From contig MQVO02000017.1 in assembly GCA_001986395.2 (NCBI GenBank), positions 248,001 to 312,000 on the forward strand: a stretch of DNA of 64,000 nucleotides, in the 5' to 3' direction. This stretch comes from Irpex lacteus. Taxonomy: Eukaryota > Basidiomycota > Agaricomycetes > Polyporales > Irpicaceae. The translations under genes and the position numbers were made by a program. The notes beneath the pieces are model-generated. The model saw nothing but the letters and a program-made list of their open reading frames with translations. It searched no databases and was not told the origin of the DNA. Each line of letters starts with the position of its first letter. Position 1 is the first letter of the stretch. Shown here one piece after another: positions 44,153 to 54,329 of this stretch.

Positions 44153-46684
44153 TCACGCACGTAACAGTGAAGAGTCGTCAACCTCCATAGGCGTCTCTTC
44201 GACGTCGTTCACAGACAGTGTCTGTGATGGCGTCACAGTAGCAAAAGTACTGGAACCACCAGAGTTGGATTGATCTGTGGTTAGCGTGATTAGCATCTAA
44301 GCAACAAGCAGCAAATTCATATCATAGTTGACACTCACCGTCAGTGGTACCTGACACATAAAGAAGAAACTTGGTAATCGTGAAGTTATCCGGGTAGTCT
44401 TCGCTCGCCTCCTTTAGTCTAGCTTCATAGCAAGCATCAATGATGGCCAAAAACTCCTTGTCATACTCAAATTTATAGGGACGCTTGGTGAGTTTTAGCT
44501 GTTGCTGTTGCTGGTTCTTGCCTCGGTCTATAGCACATCGACCACGTTTTCCCGTGCGAATCTGCATGCCAGACCTTTTAGGACAAGCTTAGTTTGAGAG
44601 TGAAGAACTACCTTTCTTGGACGGCCGGTCTTGCGTGTAGTGGGTTCTTCGTCAGAGTCTCCGTCCGAGTCGTCTTCATTACCGGCGTCTTCGACTTGCA
44701 AGTGTGTCATATTGGCATTGAACATCGCAAATTGAGCGACACCGATAGTAGTCTTTCGTCCTTCTTCTGTTATATCACGCTTCACTGGTTCCTGTAAAGC
44801 AGCATTGGCTCAGGCGATGCGGGGAATTGATTGTCTGCAAAAGATCAAAGCACTCACGATTTTCCATTGGGGAACATGCCAGTCAACCGGTGGGCGAGCA
44901 ACTATAGGTGAGAAGTTCTTCTTTATGGGGCCAGATAGTCCGTCAACCAAATTGTTTTTCCCCTTGGTCGAGACATGATTTGGGCGATAGTGTGCAAAGT
45001 TCGGCACAACGCGAGTCGCGGTGTCACAGTCTGGCTTGAGGAGTGACGGATCAAGCGGCTTTCCTGAGAGAATGCCAGTCATGTCAAAAGCAGAAAGAGA
45101 CAAAGACAGAGCACAACATAAGTAACGGAGACTCACCTATGATGTGGGTAGGTTCAAAAAACCCCTGCCGATTGAATGCATTCCAGTGCTCAGCTGTCAT
45201 GACCACGAGGTGACAGCGGAACACAGAGACAAACTTCTGAAGATAGTAAAAGTTTGACAAATAATGGAACGCAAGGGGATTATCAGAGTTATTCTCCCTC
45301 GCCACGAGCATAAAGAACTGCTCGTCACGAAATTGAAGAACGTAATTGGCCAAGCCTGAACAAAACATCTCGAAGAGCGTGTCGTCTGACACTATAACAC
45401 CTACAGGTATATAGGGCAAGAAACCCATGCAGAACAAGGCGTCTGCACTGGTGTGCTTTCCGAAGCCATTAAAGGTGCTCATGTCGTGACACATCACATC
45501 AGCGATAGGAACACGCAGGCCCCGCTTTCGCTTCCGATGCTCTGCACGCATTTTCTTGCGCCAACGTTGCAGCAACAACTGAGGCCGAACGGTTTCTTGG
45601 AAGAAGGATGGACCATACTTGCCGTTGAATGCCATCGACCAGATCTAGAAAGGAACAAGATAAAAAAAACGCGCTATATGGAGTTGAGGAAGACGTACAT
45701 CTGAGTCGAGAAACAGGTCTGTTGCAGACCAAGGCGAGGAGCGCGTGTGAACCTCAAAGCGAATAAGACGGGTATGGTCAGCGAACAGCCAAACATCTCC
45801 GTTATTGCACTCAAGAGCCATCATGATATTTAGCAAGCGTTGACCCTTGGGTTTGGGGGAGTTCGGCTCCTTGAAATCCTTCGGCACCGCAAAGCTTCGC
45901 ATCTGATCTGCCACTTCCTTTTCCTTGTTTGCGCCTGGAATGTCCCGAGAAGGATGTGCCATTTTTGCGTACTCTTCGGCAGAGACTTTGACCACGCTAG
46001 CTTCCAACCCGAAATTGACAAACACCAAGTGCTGTAATAGAAGTGAGAACATGAGCGTACACCATGAACAAACACAAGCACCTGTCCCGCGGCAATTGCC
46101 ATGACTTTGCCTGAAACGGCAACGTGCAGCTCGCCCATTTTGTGGAGTCCGAGGAGATACTCATAAGATTGCCCCTGCGCACGCGACACATCGATAGACG
46201 AAGGTTTTAGGTGAGGTGCAATAACTGGGGGTGTCTCGATGTCGGCAGCGAGATCATAATCAGAGTCGCAAAATGCTTTGCACGTCGGGTAGGCCTTTGT
46301 TGTGCCAACGGCAAAGCATCTGGGATAAAACACGAAGCGGCCTGTGACAATCAATGAATTGATGAATCAAAAATTTGGCAAGAATGTACGAGGCTGCTCA
46401 CCGGTCACTGGTGTGAGGCCATTGTCGGGCCTCCGGTCTATTGTACGGCCCATACCGTGAGCCCATGCCATGAGCACAGGGCCTTCCGGCATTGTGTCAA
46501 GTATGAAAATCGGAAGGAACTAAATTATATGTCCGACATGTTAGAGCTCCCAGCATAACTGTTGAACATACCCGCTTACAAGAAATGCAGTGACTCCGTG
46601 AAATACTCGTAGGTCGTGGTGGCTGCTGTGACGTGGCAGTAACTGGAAGGGTTGCCATTCAGGGACGCACACACCGAAGTCCAT
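44153..46684 (-). CDS. Uncharacterised multi-exon gene
   Basis: Consecutive minus-strand exons with good GT-AG borders read in frame from about 46684 to the stop at 44153. The start is uncertain; the first ATG in frame gives MDFGVCVPEWQPFQ. Recognisable blocks in order: 'FILDTMPEGPVLMAWAHGMG', 'RFVFYPRCFAVGTTKAYPTC', 'EYLLGLHKMGELHVAVSGKV', 'KWSATD'-type linker, 'VPIADVMCHDMSTFNGFGK', 'QHFFM'-like hydrophobic stretch 'QFRDEQFFMLVARENNSDN', then an acidic and basic C-terminus (EDDSDGDSDEEPTTRK, a QQQQQ run) and 'EFLAIIDACYEARLKEASED'. I do not recognise the family. No stop or frameshift was found, so it looks functional. Its location among TE fragments makes a transposon-borne gene possible, but a resident gene is equally compatible. 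Confidence 0.55.
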
Positions 46685-47276
46685 AGGCGCTCGTCCGACA
46701 GTACTTACTTGTTGAGCGAGCGGGATCCGGAACAACTGACGTTACAATTAGATTGCATACTATTTCTACAGTCTACGACTCTACGAATAAGCTATGTTTT
46801 AAAACAATCTGGGGCATGCGCGGGTGCTTGCGCACACAACCCTCGCTCAGATCTGGTGGCAGGACCCCGAGAACCACCAATTATACTTAATTGCTACAAG
46901 CGCCAGCGCAGTACGCGTCCGAGTCGAGTCGTTTATGTTTAATGTGACGTTTGGGTAGAATTTTAGACCTCGCTTGGCCTGTAAAGTTGGCACTACTTAT
47001 CGTGCCTATAGCTGCTACCTTTGACCATCGGTAAGTTCGTGTTTGAGATCGCTTGTCGTGCTTAATATCTCGCTTATGGTATGTTTAACTATTGTTAATA
47101 TCAGAGACAACAGACATTAGAGTGATGCTGCGTCTAGAGAAGTAGACGACTGACTTGTATGATCGCCCATAGCTTTCGCCCGCCAAGGAGGCGATGAGAA
47201 CGCTGGCGGTGTCGCCGCCGGTCTACAAAGACAGAGCTTACTCTGAACGAACGACGTGAGTAACAGCGCAACTGAA
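46685..47276. other. Intergenic stretch
   Basis: No gene seen. It should contain the promoter and first exon or leader of the gene at 44.2-46.7 kb; a GTAAGT site at 46705 on the minus strand may be a leader intron donor. Confidence 0.4.
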
Positions 47277-49530
47277 TCACTTGTACAGCGTGAACTCACT
47301 GAATTTCAGAATATTCTTCAACTCCATCGAGCTGCTGGCTCTCGAGCAGGCCCCTACGACGTCGTGAGAAGGCCCTAAGGTCGTTCCGCTATGGATTACC
47401 GCCCCCGAGCCCAGCTGCCCTGCATCGGAAGCACCGTCAGTGCCGTTGTCGGTTCCTGAATACACGCAGGTCGTCATTGGGGGTGCCCTCGAGAAAGACA
47501 GCCCATATCTATCAGTAAATACGGTGAGTAAGGTGTCCCTCGAATACGGCGATGGCTTGTACTCACCCAAAGCGTTAACTAACTCCAACGGCTGCCGCTC
47601 GAGGTCACTCAGAATGTCGTTCCACAATGGAACGACGCCGCGCGAACGCGTTCGCCTCGTATCGAGGTCGTAGAGTTCTTCGACCATTGCGTCAGCATCC
47701 GCGAAACGACTTGAAGTGAGGCTATCGGGGACTGGTTAACTACGTGAGTAACACAACTAAAGCATTCAAGATCGACGTACTCACCGAATCCAGACCCGCC
47801 TTCGTACATCTCGAGCTCCCAATGCTTGTGTTAGCCCCAGAGCGATCGCGGATAGTGTTGAAGACACGAAGGAGCTCGTCAGGTCATTCCGCAACAGATC
47901 GTCGTCCTGCGATCGAGGTCGTCGTGCGACGTGGAGTCGACATAAGACTATATCCTTGCATGCGCTACACGACGATCAACGAAGCCGGCCGCACTACCCC
48001 ACACTTCGTAAGTAAGTTGACTGCCGAGCTTGCTAATGATGCCTGCTCACCTTCATGCCCGTGTCCTCTCCGCCCATGCAGAACTCTCAATCCTCGTGGT
48101 AACCCTACCGCCGCTACAGGAGAGCTTGTATGCAGTTAAAGAGTCCTGCCAGGCCGTGCCGCAACAGATCGACGTCCAGCGAGCCGGTTTAACTCGCATC
48201 GAGGACGTCAACGGCTTGGTTTGTTGCTGTAGAGCGTGGTCAATGCGCGAGGGGGATTTCTACGAGTCAACTACTTTGGTAAGTGCGAGCACAGTCTATA
48301 ATCGACGTGTACTTACCGTAGTTGGCTCCGTAGGTCGTCTTGAAGATTGGAGGTTTATGCCAGAGATTGCGTGCCGCTTGCAAGGTGCTCCGTACGTCGT
48401 TCCGCAATGGATCGACGCTCGGCGAGTTGGGGTGTGTTGCGGTTAGCGAGGCGTGACGAGGCGACTTGATGCGGCTATTCACGACGACCAGTGTTAACTG
48501 TAGCACGCCAACGAGGTGAGTTATTATACAAACATGCGACAACGTATTTGCTCACCTTTGTACCTCTGTTCCCCGGCCCCCTCTTCTATCAACCCAACAC
48601 CGAACGCCTTGACGAGCTTCAGCTGGCCTTCACCGTCTGGAAGCTAGTACGGTCGCCGTTTCCGTCGTTCCGCAATGAATCGCCGTCCGGCGAGCGGGAT
48701 GTTGGCGGTAGACGTCGTCGTCGTGGAATCGCCATGCTCGATAGCTTCGTGTTGTCTTGTTGCAGCAAGCCTTCGTGCTGCGTGGAGTGAATAAACCTAA
48801 CCGACATACCTTGTACAGCCAACCCCACTTCTGCCACCACAACACACCTTTCAAGACCCTCCAGCGCGGTCGTGCCTATGGTGTTTTCGTCGTTCCGCAA
48901 TGGATCGACGTCCAGCGAGCAGCGTTAGCCGACATCGAGGATGTCTGGCGAGCAGAGGCTCGTTCGTAGCGGGAGGAGGGCTGCTTTGACAAGTTCCAGC
49001 TAGCCTTAGTCGCCTGGAAGCTTGTACGACGGCCAGTTTCGTCGTTCCACAATGGATCGTTGTCCCTTGAGCGGAGGTAATTGAGGCAGAGTGTCGTCAT
49101 CGTTGTCGTTGTCGTGGCAAATTCGTGAGCTTTGTGTGGTCTTGCTGCAGCAGACCTTGGTGCCGTGGGAGACCAGAAAGTACTCGGTCTCCGAGTACTT
49201 AAATGAACGTAACTGACGTACCTTGTGCAGTTGATACCCAGTTCCCACCGCCATCGTGCACCTTCCAAGATCCTCCAGAGCGGTCTTGAAGCCTAGATGA
49301 GGTACCCGTACCATCCCACGATATAGCGACGCCCAACGCGCGGCGGGAGTCATGTACGCCGTTCCGCAATAGATCGTCGTCCGGCGAGTAAGATGGTGGG
49401 GTAAGCGGCTTGTTGGCGTCGTCACTTGCTGCAGGCGCATTCGACGACTTGTGAGCAGTTGAGTATGAAGCGGCGCGTCGTGAAGAATAACTGAGAAAGA
49501 CTCATGCTCACGCCTCGACGTGGACACTGA
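47277..49530 (-). repeat. Degenerate array of about 250 bp exon-like modules
   Basis: A core word close to 'cgttccgcaatggatcgacg' recurs at about 47620, 47885, 48155, 48400, 48660, 48890, 49040 and 49350, always in the same orientation and mostly followed by 'tccagcgagc' or a variant. Between cores lie plus-strand words ACTCACC or ACTTACC, which on the minus strand are splice donors (GGTGAGT, GGTAAGT). The minus strand therefore looks like a gene built from duplicated exons with peptide cores such as SVDPLRNDVR, DGDSLRNDGNG and DNDPLWNDETG. Many modules contain stops or shifts, so I do not call a protein. The left-most module (47277-47687) has the longest open frame (136 codons). Confidence 0.65.
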
Positions 49531-50117
49531 TAGTGGTTATGACCTACAGAGAGCCGGTAGGTATGCTCGGCAATCCCGACGTATTGAGCTTGAGTAGACT
49601 GGTAGTAGGTGCAGGGAGAGTTTGTATATGTTGTCTGGAATGGAGCTATGAAGGGACTGGAGGGGGAGACATTGGTTGTTGGGGTTTTATGTCGAGCATA
49701 GTTGACTTGGGGATGGGGGTTGTGATACGGAAGGAGCAGGTCAACATAGGGAAGTGGTAGTCTGCAAAGCTATCGGTTAAGCTTGTAGTAATACTACTAG
49801 AGTTAGTTAGAGACTCACAAGTACTCAGTACTCAGTACTCACTGGCACCTATGACCCACACAGCCGACAACGCTTGAAGCCCTCTATCTTCTTCACTCCG
49901 CAGGAGCTCCTCCACGGCGATGTCATCGTCATCCTGGTCTGTTGGAAGTTCTTCATTCGGTGCAAAGGATATGATGTGCGAGACCTCAAGGGGAGGTTCA
50001 CGTGGATGTGGGAGAGGATTCAGACGAAGAAAGGTGGCCAGCAAAGGTCGGAGTGCGCTGAGGTCGTGTACATCAGCGAATGTCAGTGATTGCGTACATC
50101 ATACTGGAGGGCGCCTG
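49531..50117. other. Unassigned stretch upstream of the glycosylase-like gene
   Basis: A G-rich plus-strand tract (49600-49740), a threefold 'agtactc' repeat near 49830-49845 and a 70-codon minus-strand frame with an acidic DDDD run. Nothing is recognised. Confidence 0.35.
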
Positions 50118-50134
50118 CTGAGCGCTGAGCACCG
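50118..50134 (+). repeat. 17-mer repeat, copy 1
   Basis: The word 'ctgagcgctgagcaccg' occurs here and again, identically and in the same orientation, at 59676-59692. Copy 1 is about 65 nt upstream of the glycosylase-like start codon. Confidence 0.6.
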
Positions 50135-50199
50135 CTGAGCCTTGGACCCTCCACGTGTCTGCGCTCACTATTGCTGTCTCACCGGAGTCACCACGTACA

Positions 50200-51634
50200 A
50201 TGCCTAAGGCGAAGCCACCCGCCTCTGGCGCACCCAAGCACACTAAGTCTAAGGGTGGTAGTTCTTCCGTTGACCCCTACCAGGCCACTTTGCACACAGT
50301 TGGATTCAGTGGCTCACGCGGGTTCAAACGTCAGTCGGCAATTCTTCCGTACTTTACAAAAACACCCCGCCCTCTATTGCCTTCATCTGTGGCATTGCCC
50401 ATTGCCTCTGTATCTCTTCCTGTTTTTGATGCCGAGGCTTTCAAGTGTTCGCTTCCCCCTGACGATCTTGCCCTCATACTACTGGAACTGCATTACATTT
50501 CTCCTAATTGGTAAGTGATTCGTTCTCTTAGCCCACTGTTGTACTGCTTCTCATCCCAGTGTCTTTATCCACTTTCAGGCTCTCTGTTCTTCATGATGAG
50601 CTGCGCCAGCCATACTTTCTAAAGCTTAAGAGGTTTTTGGCCTCTGAAGGTGTCTGCTTTCCCTCAATGTCTTCACAGACTGTGATTTATCCTCCTGGTT
50701 CGTCGTCTCCGCTGATCTACACTGTTTACCTCTTACCGACCGGTTGATAGTTGACGTTCTCTACTCGTGGTCCCGATACACGACACCAGTGGACGTCCGT
50801 GTTGTAATTCTCGCGCAAGAACCTTACGAGAAACCAGGTTTGGCCCATGGTATGTGTTTCTCATCCGCTTGTTTGTATGTAAGATCCTCTTTAACTCTTA
50901 ACGTTGCTGTTGTCAGGCTTGGCTTACTCAGCACCATCCTTGCAACCGACTCCTAGTACTGTTCGGGTGGTAGGTTTTGTCTTCTGCTTGCAGCTTGTTT
51001 TCATTGCTCACTTTCTACCAGATCCACGAAGCTTTGAAGTTTAACTATCCTGATTTTCAGCCTCCGTCACACGGGTCAAGTTTTCCTGCCTTAGTTGATT
51101 TTGTCGTTCTGTATTGATATTTTCTGTCATAGGGATCTCAGTGTTTGGGCTCTTCAAGGCGTGTTAATGCTCAACGTCTGTCAAACGACACGAGCAAACA
51201 ATCTCGGTCATCATTTCGATGTTGGCTGGGAACTGTTTGCTGACAAGATTCTCGACGCTGTGGATAAGTACGGTGGAGCCACTATTTCTAAACAGTCCGG
51301 TCGCCCTCAGGGTGTCGTGTTTCTGGCCTGGGGTAGGAAGGCTCGTGCTTTAGTAGCGAAGCTGGACAAGGTATGTCATCAGGTTGCTGCCTTGCATCAT
51401 TGTCCTGACTTTGTTAGGCAAAGCATCTGGTTTTGACATGTTCAGTCCGTCATCATGAATTCGTCAAGTGGTGTTTTGAACACTGACTGGCTCACGCAGT
51501 CTCCTTCTCCATACAGTGCACATCTTAGCTTCAAGGGCATGAATCACTTCAAGGTTTGTAATGACTGGCTTGCCGCTCGTTATGGACCCCAGTTTACAGT
51601 GGATTGGACTTCAATCCCACACTTGCCGGTGTAG
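50200..51634 (+). CDS. Uracil-DNA-glycosylase-like protein with altered active site
   Basis: Eight exons (50200-50510, 50579-50697, 50751-50849, 50917-50966, 51022-51074, 51133-51370, 51418-51444, 51500-51634) total 1,032 nt and give an open 343 aa protein. The UNG fold is clear: '[17 protein letters not shown]', '[12 protein letters not shown]', '[17 protein letters not shown]', '[17 protein letters not shown]', '[19 protein letters not shown]' and '[11 protein letters not shown]'. UNG removes uracil from DNA. Its water-activating motif GQDPYH is AQEPYE here (residues 165-170), so the catalytic Asp is Glu and the His is Glu. In the second motif, HPSPLSAH, the catalytic His is Ser (S300). The structural parts and all splice sites are kept. 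Either it has lost enzyme activity and kept DNA or uracil binding, or it works differently. Basic N-terminus ([10 protein letters not shown]) could direct it to the nucleus. Confidence 0.82.
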
Positions 51635-51900
51635 TTGGGTCCTTACGTTTCGGACTAATAATATTCCATCTTTGTTACCTGTTCCCGCTTGGGTAATGAG
51701 TACGGTTGCATTGTGCGACCTCCGAGTAGACACTGGTCGTTCACAGTCGAGGATTTATAATGACCGCATTTGCACATATGGATGTCCCATCTTCTCTACA
51801 GCATCTCTTATAGGTGTTCTGTACATGATAAAAGTCCCAAAACATACTGTTGTGTATGCATGATGTGTAATGTGTGCATGAAATTATCTCCTGAGACACT
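51512..51900 (+). repeat. Duplicated block, copy 1 (last glycosylase exon and 3' flank)
   Basis: This part of the last exon and about 260 nt of 3' flank recur at 62116-62555. Strongly matched words include 'gaatcacttcaaggtttgta', 'cacagtcgaggattta' and 'ccatcttctctacagcatct'. A middle portion is less alike. Confidence 0.8.
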
Positions 51901-51954
51901 GCCAGACCAAAACCCGGTTTTGAAAAACGATATTACCGCTCACGATAAGCAGTA

Positions 51955-52320
51955 ATCCTGTCGCAGATGAGTGGATAACCCACTTTTTCAAACTGCATGA
52001 AACCCACTGATTGCGGTCATTTTCCCACTTATCTGGGCCGGGTTACCCGCTCATGTATCTATGCATTTATGTTCGTTTTGGAGTGTTCTGAGCCTATCTG
52101 CAATCCATGATAAAACTGGTTAAACCGCGTGAGATTACCGGGTTGACCACTCGTGAACGCGTGAACAGCGGTATACCCACTTTTTTCGGCCTGATAACTC
52201 AGGTTGCCCACTTATTTACCCCGGGTTTCACGTTTGTTTACGCCGCTAATACCACTCATTCATGCCGGTGTTCACGCTCATTCACGCTGGCCAACCCAGC
52301 TTCCGTTTCTGGTCAGCCCA
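51955..52320. repeat. Cluster of 'acccact' words
   Basis: Non-coding tract with recurring words: 'ggataacccactttttc', 'ggtatacccacttttttc', 'ttgcccacttat', 'ttcccacttat'. Near its end 'ttcacgctcattcacgctgg' is a short tandem repeat. It may be a subterminal region of an unidentified element. Confidence 0.45.
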
Positions 52321-53036
52321 TCAATATTGATATACACGAAGCCTACATCCGAGTACTACTAGAACTACGCAGTGTACCCATACCACCTGCTCGAGCAACC
52401 ACTTGCTCTCTCCAGAGGCATCGAGCTTAACTTCGAGAGCGCCGTATTCGCAGAGGGATGAGTTGCAAATGACGAACTTGGCCTGATTGGAGCGGAGGTC
52501 GTTCAGGAGGACGTACTGCTGCTCGTTCTCCTGGTCGTGCACGACGGCGTGGCACTGGGAGGAGGGATCGCGCTCGACGTCCTGCCCGGAGAGACGGATG
52601 TGGACCTTCTCGAGAGCGAGCAAACCAAAGGCATGAGCCTCAGCGGTGGCTCGGTCGATGTTCTGGCCCCCTTCGATGGTTTTGCTACAAGGGCCGAGTA
52701 TACGAGTCAGGTTCGTATGGAAGGTGGAGAACACCTTGCCGATGCGCCTGAGGACGTTGTCGTCCGTACCCGTCGCGCGAGTGGGGACAGTCTCCTCGGC
52801 CAACTTCTTCGGTGAAGGGAAACCGGGCCAACCTGAAGCCGTGGACAACCACTCCTGAGAGATGGCCGGGGAATGTAGTCCTTTGCCTTCGGAACGGCAG
52901 TCTCGAGCCTGCTCCATACCCACTTCTGGTGCTCCTCGATTTCCGCCTCTGCGAAGGTACCGCGCTCATCTATGAACTTGTTGTACTTAGTCATAGGTGT
53001 GGGCTGAGCCGCGATGGTGGTACGCTGCGCGAACAA
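52321..53036 (-). pseudogene. 2-oxoglutarate dehydrogenase E1 fragment
   Basis: The minus strand reads 'FIDERGTFAEAEIEEHQKWV', 'SQEWLSTASGWPGFPSPKKL', 'EETVPTRATGTDD', 'LALEKVHIRLSGQDVER' and 'HAVVHDQENEQQYVLLND' and ends near 'CNSSLCEYGALEVKLD'. This is an internal part of the thiamine-dependent E1 subunit of the 2-oxoglutarate dehydrogenase complex of the mitochondrial TCA cycle. About 230 of roughly 1,000 residues are present. There is a frameshift after AKDYIP near 52870, several small gaps, and key residues are changed (VERDPSSQCHAV for the usual VERGTFSQRHAV). It is a captured fragment, not a working gene. No intron is visible in it. Confidence 0.82.
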
Positions 53037-54162
53037 CGTTAATGAGCCGTCGTTTCAGGTAATGAAGTGAGAAAAAGGACTTAGATTCTTGAAATACCAA
53101 CCCATGACGAAAGGCCCACAGTGGTATACCTCGAGCTGCAAGTAAGTGATGGCACGTCGTGCTTGAGAGGAGAGACCATGAGCGCCCGATGCTCTATCAC
53201 CGAAGCCACCACCTCATTGCAATGCTCCAATTCAGCTGTACCATCCCAATCACTACATCCCGTTCGCGTGGCATCCGTGGCTTGACATTCATCACCGATC
53301 GTGCTCATTCACAGAAAGTTCAAGCAATACTGTAGTCGATCATCAACGAACTGTCCAGTAACTTGAAGCTCGCCACCAAAGCGTCGGACACTGTGGGCCC
53401 GCTTTGCAGCATCTCTTGCGGAACTATGCCACGCAAGCATACTCATATGCAGAATATGTTGGTCACGGGCATTTCTGACGCGGTAGGTGGTATGTTCGCC
53501 AACTATACAAGCTCACGATCTCATCAATGTGTTCAGTAGTCGTGCGTATCGACTGAGGAAATGGACAGAGTTATGTCACGCCTAATGGCAAATCTGGTAA
53601 GTAGTTTGTCCACTGCAAAGCCTACTTTCCATTTAGGCCTGCTCCACACCGTCGTTATCACAGTTCTGATGCTACTCTCAGATGCCGTGAAGCGTGAAGC
53701 GTGAACCTGTGAGCTCCGGTTGGGAATGCTGGCGAAGGCATCACACTGTTTGGAGGGAGTCATTGACGAGACCGCACGTACGTGAAGATTTGATGTTTTC
53801 AATTTCCTCAATGTTCACCGTCTCTCCAGGGCATATGAGAAGCTCCCTCCCGTGACCGGCCAACTACTGCATCATCCACTTGTGCTTTCATGCCCTCTTA
53901 CACTCTGCCTTACGCCCATCGTCCTCAAACTCTTGCGGCTTCGAATCTTTCCCTTGCCGGGCAAGAGGCGACGAAGGAATGATCAGCCACTCCGATCTCC
54001 TTCAACCCGCCTGTCTCGTGTTCTACTCTCTCCCTAGCCCTTTTTCTGTGCGGCCTCATCGGTCTCATCCCCAGCGCCTAGCACCTACTCTTCTCTTCTC
54101 GCCGCCGTCGACTTGACGCGTGCCATTCAAAGTGCCCAAAAAGCTGTAGCCCCCGACGTGTG
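53037..54162. other. Unassigned stretch
   Basis: No gene recognised. The right end (53850-54110) is C- and T-rich, as is common upstream of highly transcribed basidiomycete genes, and precedes a TATA box. Confidence 0.4.
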
Positions 54163-54170
54163 TATAAATA
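54163..54170 (+). promoter_or_regulatory. TATA box of the kinase-like gene
   Basis: TATAAATA lies 160 nt before the ATG at 54330, after a pyrimidine-rich tract. This is a good match to the fungal TATA consensus. Confidence 0.6.
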
Positions 54171-54329
54171 CTGGAGGACAGCAACGAATAACCTCACCAC
54201 CTTCTTTCTTTCGGTCCTTCACCTTCTACGGTTTTCGCCCGTGGCCCTTTCGCCTCTACTTTCTTCAAGACCTTCAAGACCCTCAAGAAGCAAGACTTCT
54301 CTTTACGCTATTGACTTCTATCATTCATA

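Noticed and set aside
50744..50956. Reading through the GTATGT site after AHG in the glycosylase-like gene (giving MCFSS)
   Set aside because: It would run into sequence unlike the family; splicing to the next exon restores AHGLAYSAP and keeps the total frame open to the stop.
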